Part shown: positions 24,396 through 32,191 of the stretch, piece after piece | Layout: every line of letters begins with the position of its first letter | How positions within the stretch are numbered: position 1 is the stretch's first letter | From: Parapedobacter soli | Lineage (GTDB): Bacteria > Bacteroidota > Bacteroidia > Sphingobacteriales > Sphingobacteriaceae | NCBI RefSeq assembly: GCF_025460835.1 | Contig: NZ_JAMXAY010000004.1 | Coordinates: 62,001 to 126,000, forward strand | Direction: 5' to 3' | Length of the DNA stretch: 64,000 nt | Translations under genes and position numbers: made by a program | Notes under the pieces: model-generated | What the model saw: only the letters and a program-made list of their open reading frames with translations | What the model was told of the DNA's origin: nothing | Database searches by the model: none

Positions 24396-24425
24396 TTGCA
24401 TATAAAAGAATTTTATCTAAGTTTG
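24396..24425 (+). promoter_or_regulatory. lpxH promoter (TTG-19 bp-TAAGTTTG)
   Basis: TTG at 24396-24398 and TAAGTTTG at 24418-24425, with a 19-bp spacer, fit the Bacteroidota promoter well. The ATG at 24431 follows five bases later. The promoter lies downstream of the IS copy, so the insertion leaves it intact. Confidence 0.65.
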
Positions 24426-24430
24426 GCCGC

Positions 24431-25180
24431 ATGGCCGTACGCGACAAAATCTATTTCGCTTCAGATTTTCATTTGGGTGCACACCCCCGCTCCACTACGC
24501 GTGAGCGGGAGTTGCGTATCGTCAGTTGGCTAAACCACATAAAAGGAGACGCCGCTGAGCTATACCTGATGGGCGACGTCTTTGATTTTTGGTTTGAATA
24601 TGCCACAGTGGTACCGAAAGGTTATATCCGGTTTTTAGGGAAATTGGCAGAATTGGCCGATTTAGGGATAAAGATCACGCTATTCAAAGGCAACCACGAC
24701 ATGTGGATGTTCGGCTATTTAAAAAGTGAAATCGGCGCCTCCATCGTGGACAACGAACTGATCATTGAACGAGGTGATAAAACTTTCTACCTACACCATG
24801 GCGACGGATTGGGCCCGGGCGACAACACGTACAAAATACTCAAAAAGATATTCCGCAGCCGGTTTTGCCAGTGGCTGTTCGCAAGGTTACACCCCAATTT
24901 GGGGATTGGCATCGCCCAGCGGTGGTCAGCGCATAGCCGAATCGCCTCGGGGGGCAAGGAAACATTCCAGGGAGAAAACAATGAGTGGTTAGTGGCATAC
25001 GCTAAAGAACTCCTCCAGCAACACCGTTTTGATTATTTCATCTTCGGCCACCGCCACCTTCCGATCGACCTGCCCTTACCTAAAGGTAGCAGGTATGTAA
25101 ACCTTGGCGAATGGATCAATTACAACACATACGCCGTATTTGACGGCGAAAACTTGGAGTTGAAAACATGGCACACATAA
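24431..25180 (+). CDS. lpxH: UDP-2,3-diacylglucosamine diphosphatase
   Basis: A metallophosphoesterase of about 249 residues with FASDFHLGAHP, MGDVFDFWFEY, KGNHDMWMFGY, HHGDGLGPGD and FGHRHLPIDLPL, the LpxH arrangement. It cleaves UDP-2,3-diacylglucosamine to lipid X and UMP at the membrane in lipid A synthesis. I prefer the ATG at 24431 over the one at 24380 because the promoter's -7 element ends five bases before it, which would make the mRNA leaderless, and because MAVRDKIYFASD begins at the domain edge. Confidence 0.85.
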   Translation: MAVRDKIYFASDFHLGAHPRSTTRERELRIVSWLNHIKGDAAELYLMGDVFDFWFEYATVVPKGYIRFLGKLAELADLGIKITLFKGNHDMWMFGYLKSEIGASIVDNELIIERGDKTFYLHHGDGLGPGDNTYKILKKIFRSRFCQWLFARLHPNLGIGIAQRWSAHSRIASGGKETFQGENNEWLVAYAKELLQQHRFDYFIFGHRHLPIDLPLPKGSRYVNLGEWINYNTYAVFDGENLELKTWHT

Positions 25181-25195
25181 TTCCAACGACATTAT

Positions 25196-25525
25196 ATGAA
25201 CTGGGTAATATTAATCATTGCCGGCCTCTTTGAAGTCGGCTTCACAACTAGCCTGGGCAAAGCGAAAGAAACGACGGGCATGACCTCATACCTCTGGTAC
25301 GGCAGTTTTGCGGTTTGTTTAACGGTAAGCATGGTATTATTGATTAAAGCCACGCAGACATTGCCGCTAGGTACGGCATACGCCGTGTGGACAGGTATCG
25401 GTGCCGTGGGTACGGTATTGGTAGGTATCATTTTCTTCAATGAACCAGCTACGTTATGGCGGCTGATTTTCATCACCACACTCATCGGTTCTATCATTGG
25501 CCTTAAGGTTGTTGCATCGCAGTAA
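25196..25525 (+). CDS. SMR family efflux protein (SugE/Gdx-like)
   Basis: A 109-residue, four-helix small multidrug resistance protein: MNWVILIIAGLFEVGFTTSL with the essential membrane glutamate at E13, then LPLGTAYAVWTGIGAVGTVL. The sequence is closer to the SugE/Gdx guanidinium exporters than to EmrE. It starts 15 bp after lpxH, so it may be co-transcribed. Confidence 0.85.
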   Translation: MNWVILIIAGLFEVGFTTSLGKAKETTGMTSYLWYGSFAVCLTVSMVLLIKATQTLPLGTAYAVWTGIGAVGTVLVGIIFFNEPATLWRLIFITTLIGSIIGLKVVASQ

Positions 25526-25551
25526 ATGGCCCCATAATTGAATTTTACACC

Positions 25552-25579
25552 TTGAAAATCATAAAAAAACGTACTTTTG
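25552..25579 (+). promoter_or_regulatory. prfA promoter (TTG-17 bp-TACTTTTG)
   Basis: TTG at 25552-25554 and TACTTTTG at 25572-25579 match the phylum's consensus, with a slightly short spacer. The predicted leader to the ATG at 25686 is about 100 nt, longer than those of its neighbours; I see no recognised riboswitch in it. Confidence 0.5.
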
Positions 25580-25685
25580 CACACGGTTTGCTGAGTCAAT
25601 TTTCTGCATTCCCGTGCTTTTGTTTTTATGTATGGGCGGGGATACCATGTGAAAAGCAGATCGGCAAAACCACAAACGATACATT

Positions 25686-26759
25686 ATGTTAGAAAAATTA
25701 AAAGCCATCAAGGATCATTGGGAAGACGTGGAGCGTGAATTGAGCAGCCCGGAAGCTACCAGTGACATGAAACGATTTGCCCGGCTAAATAAGGAATACA
25801 AAGATTTAGGAAAAATTGTCGAGCAGTACCATATATATAAGAATATGGTAAGTAACATTGAGGCCAACAGAGGAATCCTTGCCAACGAAAAAGACCACGA
25901 GCTACGGGAGATGGCGAAGGAAGAACTGGATATCCTTTTGGAGCAAAAGGAGGTGAAAGAGGAAGAGATACGTTTGATGCTTATTCCGAAAGACCCCGAA
26001 GACTCAAAGAATGCCATCCTGGAAATACGCGGTGGCACCGGTGGGGATGAGGCTGCACTTTTTGCTGGCGACTTATACCGTATGTATACCCGTTTTTTCG
26101 AGGAAAAGGGCTGGCGTGCCGAGGTACTCGATGTGACAGAAGGCACGGCTGGTGGTTATAAGGAAGTGATCCTGAAAGTAACCGGCGAGGATGTATACGG
26201 CCAGTTAAAATATGAGTCGGGAGTGCATCGGGTACAACGCGTACCGGATACCGAGACCCAAGGGCGTGTACACACATCAGCCGCATCGGTGGCCGTGCTT
26301 CCGGAAGCGGAAGAAGTAGACGTGGAAATCAACCCGGCGGATATCGAGATGCAGACTTCCCGATCGGGCGGAGCAGGCGGGCAGAATGTAAACAAAGTGG
26401 AGACTAAGGTACAGCTTACCCATAAGCCCACCGGCATCGTGGTCGTATGTCAAGTAGAGCGCTCGCAACTGGCCAACCGCGAGCTGGCTATGGAGATGCT
26501 ACGATCTAAGCTTTATGAGCTGGAAGTACAAAAAAAACACGGTGATATCGCGGCCAAAAGGAAGACGATGGTCTCCACTGGCGACCGATCTGCTAAAATC
26601 CGGACATATAATTACCCACAGGGGCGCGTAACCGAACACCGTATCGGGCTGACAATGTACAACCTTCCGGCAGTGATGGATGGTGATATTCAGGAGATTA
26701 TAGACGCACTCCAGTTTGCAGAAAATGCAGAGAAAATGAAAGAAGGCGCAACGGCATAA
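25686..26759 (+). CDS. prfA: Peptide chain release factor 1
   Basis: A 357-residue class I release factor. The GGQ peptidyl-hydrolysis motif is in [14 protein letters not shown]. The codon-reading segment reads [15 protein letters not shown], where RF1 has a P-x-T tripeptide rather than the SPF of RF2, so it reads UAA and UAG. Full length, no programmed frameshift (a feature of RF2, not RF1). It immediately precedes the tRNA-Asp gene. Confidence 0.95.
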   Translation: MLEKLKAIKDHWEDVERELSSPEATSDMKRFARLNKEYKDLGKIVEQYHIYKNMVSNIEANRGILANEKDHELREMAKEELDILLEQKEVKEEEIRLMLIPKDPEDSKNAILEIRGGTGGDEAALFAGDLYRMYTRFFEEKGWRAEVLDVTEGTAGGYKEVILKVTGEDVYGQLKYESGVHRVQRVPDTETQGRVHTSAASVAVLPEAEEVDVEINPADIEMQTSRSGGAGGQNVNKVETKVQLTHKPTGIVVVCQVERSQLANRELAMEMLRSKLYELEVQKKHGDIAAKRKTMVSTGDRSAKIRTYNYPQGRVTEHRIGLTMYNLPAVMDGDIQEIIDALQFAENAEKMKEGATA

Positions 26760-26777
26760 ATATTTTGAAATTTTTGT

Positions 26778-26806
26778 TTGCAAATAGATAAAACAAGCTA
26801 TATTTG
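26778..26806 (+). promoter_or_regulatory. tRNA-Asp promoter (TTG-18 bp-TATATTTG)
   Basis: TTG at 26778-26780 and TATATTTG at 26799-26806 give a good Bacteroidota promoter 90 bp upstream of the mature tRNA. The leader contains an 18-bp hairpin (26820-26837) and a tRNA-like segment. Confidence 0.6.
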
Positions 26807-26842
26807 CATTCCCGAAAGAAGACCGAGGGCTCGGTCTCCAAA

Positions 26843-26863
26843 GGGTTCAGGTCCCGCCCGGAC
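26843..26863 (+). other. tRNA-like relic: imperfect copy of the tRNA-Asp 3' end
   Basis: These 21 bp match 26948-26968 of the tRNA (T-arm and acceptor strand) at 18 positions. The preceding bases CGGTCTCCAAA resemble the anticodon arm of a tRNA-Trp. No complete cloverleaf can be folded, so it is a relic or chance resemblance, 105 bp upstream of the matching tRNA segment. Confidence 0.4.
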
Positions 26864-26896
26864 TTTAAATGGGCAACTTTGAAATAATGAAAATCC

Positions 26897-26970
26897 GGTT
26901 CGGTAGTTCAGCTGGTTAGAATACATGCCTGTCACGCATGGGGTCGCGGGTTCGAGTCCCGTCCGGACCG
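26897..26970 (+). tRNA. tRNA-Asp (anticodon GTC)
   Basis: A 74-nt cloverleaf. Acceptor strand GGTTCGG pairs with CCGGACC (one G-U pair); the D-arm is GTTC...GAAT; the anticodon loop CTGTCAC carries GTC; the T-loop is TTCGAGT; the discriminator base is G. CCA is not encoded. Its 3' two thirds are also the end of the minus-strand serine recombinase gene, marking the ICE insertion site. Confidence 0.96.
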
Positions 26971-28484
26971 CTGAGCGGGAGAATTGAAAAATTCTCCCGC
27001 TTTTTTGTATAGTCTAATAGACGTAACTCTCTCATCTTATCAGAGTTATGAGCCAACAAATCTATCATAGTCGGGGTTCGATACATGCCATCTTGATAGT
27101 AGAGATTTTGCTCGAACCCCAATCGTACTAACTCTTGCTTCTCTAACACATTGGTTTTCTTAAAAACAAATTCGAGGTCTGTTAACTTTTCCAGATTTCG
27201 TTGAAGGATTTTATATGTTTTGTCTTGATCTCCACTGAGCCGGTCTATAGCACCTCTCAACGCAATCCTTTTATTATTAACGGTAGAAAACCATCGTTCA
27301 TAAGTATCGTGCGTTATTTTGTTTGTAATCCACTTTTCCTCTATTGAGAACAGCTTAGCTTCTTCCGCTTCAAGCTCCCTTTTCTTTTCCTCGACCAAAC
27401 GCCTATCCTCCACCATCTTATTCTCAAAAATCCGATCGGAACTATCGCGAATAACGCGGATTGCCCTCTCTGGAATACTCATCAGTGCAAACACCTGCTG
27501 AAGCTGGTCATGTGCCTTAATCGCACTTAAATTGAGGTGTGTGGTCTTATTACATTTATAATAGTAGTAATATTTCCCGAGTTTGCCCCTTGACGGCGCA
27601 CCGGTCAATAGTTTACCGCATGAACACTTCAACACACCCCTCAAAGGCATTTCTTCACTGACGACCACTTTTTCTTTTACAGGCTTCTTAAGTTTCCGTT
27701 GCACCTGCTCCCATGTGGCCAGATCCACGATAGGCTCATGTATAGCCGGGAATAAACCACCAGGATAGTTTTTAAATGGTTCTACATATTGCATACCTGC
27801 ATAAACCGGGTAGCTTAAAATACGTTGAATCGCAACATTGCCTGATCTTTTAAAGCCCTTTTCCTTCGCCTGCTCCGCAATAATATAGATCGGTGTATCT
27901 TTCAGGTAGGCATCGAAAATAAACCGAACTATAGTCGCTTCCGTTTCATTGACGACTAGTTTTCTTTCCTTGCGTTCTCCAACTTTGTAATAGCCAAATG
28001 GTGGGTTTTTGTATATGTATCTGCCTTCTTTGGCTTTTGCAGTATAAATTCCACCACGGACTTTAATACTGCGGTTAATATTATCTTCTTCAGCGAGTAA
28101 AAGCTGTAATCCGGCACGGAAGAAACTCCCCGGTGTATCGTAATCAAAAGTGATCCCTTCGGTAACGCTAACAATCTGTATGCTATATGACCGCTGTAAT
28201 TTTTTAACATATTCCATCGCCTCACTGGCATTCCTGCTAAAGCGATCCAATTGGTCAACAATGAGATAATCTACTCTGTTATGATGTTTGGAGATAAATT
28301 CCTGTAATTTCTTAAAATCAGGCCTATCAAATGTTTTTGCACTATGACCCCGGTCAATGAAAGTATCCACAAGCTCAACTTCGTTATTTCTTATCCACTG
28401 CCCGGTGTATAATTCCTGTCTTTCTATTGAACCGTTACTCTGCTTCCTATCACTAAAACGTAAGTATCTAATTGCTTTTTTCAT
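26916..28484 (-). CDS. Large serine recombinase 1 (putative ICE integrase)
   Basis: A 522-residue recombinase starting MKKAIRYLRF (ATG at 28484, weak AGGGA upstream). The resolvase domain has the nucleophile serine in RFSDRKQ and LDRFSRN; then the recombinase domain (PPFGYYKVGER), a zinc ribbon LKCSCGKLL...YYYKCN and a long coiled coil. Its last 17 codons are tRNA-Asp read backwards (TRTRDPMRDRHVF) and the stop lies in the D-arm, so the reading frame is completed by chromosomal DNA. Large serine recombinases integrate elements site-specifically. The overlapping small gene at 28468-28620 precedes it. Confidence 0.9.
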   Translation of the reverse strand: MKKAIRYLRFSDRKQSNGSIERQELYTGQWIRNNEVELVDTFIDRGHSAKTFDRPDFKKLQEFISKHHNRVDYLIVDQLDRFSRNASEAMEYVKKLQRSYSIQIVSVTEGITFDYDTPGSFFRAGLQLLLAEEDNINRSIKVRGGIYTAKAKEGRYIYKNPPFGYYKVGERKERKLVVNETEATIVRFIFDAYLKDTPIYIIAEQAKEKGFKRSGNVAIQRILSYPVYAGMQYVEPFKNYPGGLFPAIHEPIVDLATWEQVQRKLKKPVKEKVVVSEEMPLRGVLKCSCGKLLTGAPSRGKLGKYYYYYKCNKTTHLNLSAIKAHDQLQQVFALMSIPERAIRVIRDSSDRIFENKMVEDRRLVEEKKRELEAEEAKLFSIEEKWITNKITHDTYERWFSTVNNKRIALRGAIDRLSGDQDKTYKILQRNLEKLTDLEFVFKKTNVLEKQELVRLGFEQNLYYQDGMYRTPTMIDLLAHNSDKMRELRLLDYTKKRENFSILPLSGPDGTRTRDPMRDRHVF

Positions 28485-28620
28485 TGGCTTCCCTGATTGA
28501 AATATTAACAACTATTTCCGCTATCAAATTTAGCAATTTTAATTCCAATATTGAAAAATCACCCTCACCATCTTCTATGTTATTTTTCTGTATCTCAGCC
28601 ACTTCAATGTCATCCCCCAT
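28468..28620 (-). CDS. Small protein upstream of recombinase 1, 50 aa
   Basis: MGDDIEVAEIQKNN... with a leucine/isoleucine-rich helix (LELKLLNLIAEIVVNI) and the end REANEKSN. AAGGTGGG lies before the ATG at 28620. Its stop overlaps the recombinase start by 17 bp, indicating coupled translation. Small proteins like this often precede serine recombinases in Bacteroidota; the function is unknown. A longer start at 28650 is possible. Confidence 0.6.
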   Translation of the reverse strand: MGDDIEVAEIQKNNIEDGEGDFSILELKLLNLIAEIVVNISIREANEKSN

Positions 28621-28731
28621 AACCACCCACCTTTCTGATAATCTCAACAAAATCCAAAAAGGGAATCGTCGGTTGGCTTATACCATAGATTTCTATCCTG
28701 ACTTTTATCATTGTATCTTATTTAATAGAGA

Positions 28732-28759
28732 AAGGCCAACACATAGCGATGTTGGCCTT
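28732..28759. other. Strong hairpin AAGGCCAACA-N8-TGTTGGCCTT
   Basis: Perfect 10-bp inverted repeat in the 335-bp gap between the two divergently oriented small genes. On either strand only short T-stretches follow, so it could be a bidirectional terminator, a recombinase or regulator binding site, or part of an attachment region. The rest of the gap is AT-rich without another recognisable feature. Confidence 0.6.
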
Positions 28760-28955
28760 CGATAAATTAATGGGCACCTCAAATCTTTTTAAATAGGCTT
28801 TTTTACTATCCTCTTCATATATAAACGTTACGCGAACGATATGACGGGGATTGCCATGCTAAATCATCCTGTTCTTTTTGCACATAAATTCTTAACTTTA
28901 TAAAAAAAAGCAACAAACAATTAAAAATCAACTCATTAATACCGAAACATCATAT

Positions 28956-29195
28956 ATGAAAAAGATTCAAATAGAGCGCCTCAATAGGACCAAAGGTGCC
29001 AAGTCAAAGAACGGTAATGAGCCAAATTTTGAAAGTGATAGGCTTACTCCGGAACAGAAAACGTTCAAACGGAGAATAGGCGAAAAAACTTACACGATTA
29101 AGGTTAAATATATTGAAGTTTCGGAAGAGCAATGGAAGATCAAGCGCTCTGCAATCGAAAGTATCGTTAAGCAAGCTTGGCTAAAAAATAACTAA
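28956..29195 (+). CDS. Small basic protein of recombinase module 1 (79 aa)
   Basis: MKKIQIERLNRT..., a lysine-rich 79-residue protein. Its C-terminal 35 residues (YTIKVKYIEVSEEQWKIKR, then SAIESIVKQ) align with the protein at 30925-31140 (YKVIVQYVQVTEEEAKIKK, then ATIERIMRK). Its stop overlaps the stop of recombinase 2 by two bases in convergent orientation. A DNA-binding accessory factor such as a recombination directionality factor is a guess; no family is recognised. Confidence 0.65.
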   Translation: MKKIQIERLNRTKGAKSKNGNEPNFESDRLTPEQKTFKRRIGEKTYTIKVKYIEVSEEQWKIKRSAIESIVKQAWLKNN

Positions 29196-30793
29196 GCACA
29201 CTGCAATAATTCCTGTTTAATTGTACTACGCCTTGCATATAATCTAAATACACGCGGGCAGACTATATTATGGACTATTTCAAGCGGATTATCCATTTTT
29301 TTATATGCCGAAGAAAGCAACACACCCTTGAAGTCGTGTTGACTTGTTTGTTTTGGGGATGAAGAAAGGTGTGAAACTCCCACAACAACCGTTTCCTGAC
29401 GGACGGTAATATGCTCCGTAATAGACTCAACTATTGCACGTTTCTGAGGAAAAAGCATCTTTGACCATTCTTTATATAATTCCTTTGCTTCTTTTAATAC
29501 GTTGTCTGTAGAGGCAAGTTTTGTCCGCAAATCCTCTATTGCTTCCTCAAGTTCCGGGATTGATTGGTCAAGCTGTTTGACTTGCGCAACCAGTGGTTGG
29601 TAGATTGACGCAAAATGTTCGCTGTCCAGATCGCCACTCACTCTCAGCGGAACGAGATCGTCCATTTTTTTACGCAGCTGAGCACGTTTTTTCGCCGTAG
29701 TGCCAAGTAATGATTCCTGCTCCTTCAACTGGGCTTGGAGATCCTCCATGTAAAGTTCGGGGTTCGTATCGTTCAAATATGCCTTAACCACCTGTTGATA
29801 AATATCATCCACATCTTTTACACGCACACTGTTCTTACAGGCACTACAAGTGAATTTCTTTGCAGTACTCCGTACATACATGGAAACTCCGCACTCACAC
29901 TTCACCAATCCGGCAAGCAAGTATTCTGACCTCCTACCTCTTTTTGTTCTTTTGGCCGCCTGTTCTTCCAGTATGGCATTGCATTTCTCCCAAAGACTTT
30001 CATCGATGATGGCAGGACACGGAAGCAGTATCCATTCTTCTTCGGGTTTGACAACCCACTTCCGGCCTTCGCCCGTGCTTTTAGTATAATTTGCGATACG
30101 CACACCTTTCGCTGTGGTGTCCCGTAATAGCCGATCTACAGTAGTATCCGAGAAGCGTGCGCCATTTCGGGTTCTATAACCTAACTCGTTGAGCCTACTG
30201 GCCGTTGTTTTTTTACGGCGGCAATCCAAGAATATTTCATATAGCAATTTGCGAACAGGGGCCTCTTTCTCATCAATTACCAACTCTTTATCTTCCCATT
30301 TGTAACCGAAACTAGCCTGTCCACCCAATGGTTTGCCCATCTTTGCCCGTATAGGCACTGATGCTGCAACCCGACTGGCAATTTCTTCCCGTTTCCATTC
30401 TGCCATGGCAGCGACAATTGTAAAGAATAATCTGCCAGCTGGAGTACTTGTATCTATCTGCTCCGCCAAGGAAACCAGATCAGCCCCCTCCTTTCTGAAT
30501 ATTTCCGCAAACTCTAAGAGTTCCTTCGTGCTACGTGCCAATCGCGCTAATTTGGAAAACACTAGGCCAGTGATACGTCCAGCCCTTAAGTCCCTAAGCA
30601 TTCGCTGTGCTTCGGGGTGGTTCATTACCGTTTTTCCGGACACGGCTTCAAGCCGGTAAACCTCGGCCACTTGCCAATCTCTGGATTGCACGTAATATCT
30701 TGCCCTTTGTTCATGATGTTCAGGGCTATCGTCTTTGACCTGAAGGTCTGTGGATACCCTAATCCAAATACCCACCTGCTTTTTTCCTTCCAT
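29192..30793 (-). CDS. Large serine recombinase 2
   Basis: A 533-residue recombinase starting MEGKKQVGIWIRVST. The nucleophile serine is in WIRVSTDLQ; FSKLARLARS, MAEWKREEIASR and ASFGYKWE follow; a zinc ribbon is formed by VKCECGVSMY...FTCSACKNS; then a coiled coil. It is only distantly related to recombinase 1. It may come from a second element nested next to the first, or the two may act together. The frame is open 22 codons further upstream, but those codons do not look like protein. Confidence 0.9.
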   Translation of the reverse strand: MEGKKQVGIWIRVSTDLQVKDDSPEHHEQRARYYVQSRDWQVAEVYRLEAVSGKTVMNHPEAQRMLRDLRAGRITGLVFSKLARLARSTKELLEFAEIFRKEGADLVSLAEQIDTSTPAGRLFFTIVAAMAEWKREEIASRVAASVPIRAKMGKPLGGQASFGYKWEDKELVIDEKEAPVRKLLYEIFLDCRRKKTTASRLNELGYRTRNGARFSDTTVDRLLRDTTAKGVRIANYTKSTGEGRKWVVKPEEEWILLPCPAIIDESLWEKCNAILEEQAAKRTKRGRRSEYLLAGLVKCECGVSMYVRSTAKKFTCSACKNSVRVKDVDDIYQQVVKAYLNDTNPELYMEDLQAQLKEQESLLGTTAKKRAQLRKKMDDLVPLRVSGDLDSEHFASIYQPLVAQVKQLDQSIPELEEAIEDLRTKLASTDNVLKEAKELYKEWSKMLFPQKRAIVESITEHITVRQETVVVGVSHLSSSPKQTSQHDFKGVLLSSAYKKMDNPLEIVHNIVCPRVFRLYARRSTIKQELLQCA

Positions 30794-30924
30794 TATTCGG
30801 TGATTTTTTTGTTGTATAAATATAATGAAAAATGCGGTGAAGTCCAAAACAAAACACAATTAAAACACTTAAACACAGCATTTTGTCAAATTTCAACCTG
30901 TTTAAAAAGTGGAATTGCCAATCA

Positions 30925-31140
30925 CTATTTTGAGAAGTGTTTCCTCATGATACGTTCAATTGTTGCTTTCTTGATTTTCGCTTCTTCTTCGGTAACCTGA
31001 ACGTATTGCACGATAACTTTATATCTCTTTACAGATTCTTTGGTAACAGTGACTTTTCTGCCATTATTTATTCGTTTGCCATCAAGTGGAGACATTTGTT
31101 CTTCTTCCTCTTTACGAGAAGGGTTTATTTGGTCATTCAT
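30925..31140 (-). CDS. Small protein of recombinase module 2 (71 aa)
   Basis: MNDQINPSRKEEEEQ..., ending KKATIERIMRKHFSK; ATG at 31140 preceded by AAAGGA. The C-terminal half is related to the 79-aa protein beside recombinase 1, with a beta-strand pair (RYKVIVQYVQVTEEE) followed by a basic helix. It lies 131 bp upstream of recombinase 2 in the same direction and may be its partner. Function unknown. Confidence 0.65.
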   Translation of the reverse strand: MNDQINPSRKEEEEQMSPLDGKRINNGRKVTVTKESVKRYKVIVQYVQVTEEEAKIKKATIERIMRKHFSK

Positions 31141-31240
31141 AGGGAGAGTCCTTTCTTTAATTAATAAACTCATCATTGCCCGTCAAAGGCAAGACGATAA
31201 TAAGCGATGCCACAATCACGTTATCAACCCCATTAAGCAT

Positions 31241-31271
31241 TTGATATACAGTTTATTATTTCGTATATTTG
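31241..31271 (+). promoter_or_regulatory. Promoter (TTG-20 bp-TATATTTG) of a small membrane gene
   Basis: TTG at 31241-31243 and TATATTTG at 31264-31271 are well spaced. GAGGAAG, a plausible ribosome site, and the ATG at 31293 follow. Confidence 0.65.
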
Positions 31272-31292
31272 TTTTAACAACGAGGAAGTACC

Positions 31293-31517
31293 ATGAAGAT
31301 TTTTATTTATTTCTGCATCACTTCTGTGTTCTCCGCCGGGGCGTTACTTGCAGCGACTACAATGTCAGAGCCCTGGCCTTTGTTCGCTGTAGGTTTCGGT
31401 ATTTGGATTCTGTTCTTTTGGTGGCTGGCGAAACACGACCGGAAAGCGGCGCGGCATAGGGAGCGTGAGCGGATGCTCGATGATTTCCTTCGATCGCAAA
31501 CACGCGGTCGCAGGTAG
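31293..31517 (+). CDS. Small two-helix membrane protein (74 aa)
   Basis: MKIFIYFCITSVFSAGALLAATT, then FAVGFGIWILFFWWLA, form two membrane helices; the tail is strongly basic (KHDRKAARHRERER). It has its own promoter and ribosome site and is the only rightward gene between recombinase 2 and the metal-resistance cargo. No family is recognised; its own signals suggest an independently expressed ICE gene. The following 152 bp to 31669 show nothing identifiable. Confidence 0.65.
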   Translation: MKIFIYFCITSVFSAGALLAATTMSEPWPLFAVGFGIWILFFWWLAKHDRKAARHRERERMLDDFLRSQTRGRR

Positions 31518-31669
31518 TACTAACGTGGCGTGAGAGTTAACAGTACTGGAGCGTTTGATTTTCCGAAAGTTTTTGTGTTGCCTGGACAGGGTCTTTTTCT
31601 TTTTTGCCAGTAAGATTTTACTTTCGAGAGTATTTCATCGGTGTTTATAGGTAAAAAATCATTTTCTTT

Positions 31670-32191
31670 TTAGCGAGAATAGCGATTATACTGTTTCCTG
31701 TCAATAGAGAGAATATCGATTTGGGATGCGTTGAACACGATGTACTCAAACTGGCCGTCACCTAGGTTGGAAACGATGCTATCGTAACCTGCCGCAACCA
31801 TCTTTTCATGCCCATAATCACTGTTCAGGGCGTCCCACATCTCGCCCAATTCCCCCAAGCTGATTTCATCATATATTGTCTGGAGGGCCGTCCGGTTATC
31901 CAATTTTTCTCCCGAGAGAATGTCCCAAATCAGAGATGCCTGGCTTTCTTCATTGAAAATCGACAGCATTCTTAGGTCAAGTGTTTTCTGAATGTCCAAA
32001 TGGGCGGTGATGATCGTGTCGCCGAATAAGAGTGCATTTTCTTTTTTGTCGGCAAAGAAGAAACCGTGGACGGTGTTGTCCCATCCTGAATTGGAACCAC
32101 GGCAGTGATCTTCGAATCGTTCAAAGAATGCATGGGTACCGTGATAAAACGGCATATTGGAAGGGATATCCAACTTTTGGTACTTATACAT
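31670..32191 (-). CDS. Putative ADP-ribosyltransferase (PARP-like fold)
   Basis: A 173-residue protein. FYHGTHAFFERF near the N-terminus, GFFFADKKENALLFG near residue 45 and FEYIVFNASQIDIL near the C-terminus match the HGT, YFAD and EY-IVF segments of PARP-like transferases, including domains in polyvalent phage and element proteins. The triad would be H-F-E with the usual Y replaced by F. Such enzymes modify proteins, DNA or small molecules with ADP-ribose from NAD+. The start overlaps the Dam stop by 8 bp, so both are made together. Confidence 0.6.
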   Translation of the reverse strand: MYKYQKLDIPSNMPFYHGTHAFFERFEDHCRGSNSGWDNTVHGFFFADKKENALLFGDTIITAHLDIQKTLDLRMLSIFNEESQASLIWDILSGEKLDNRTALQTIYDEISLGELGEMWDALNSDYGHEKMVAAGYDSIVSNLGDGQFEYIVFNASQIDILSIDRKQYNRYSR

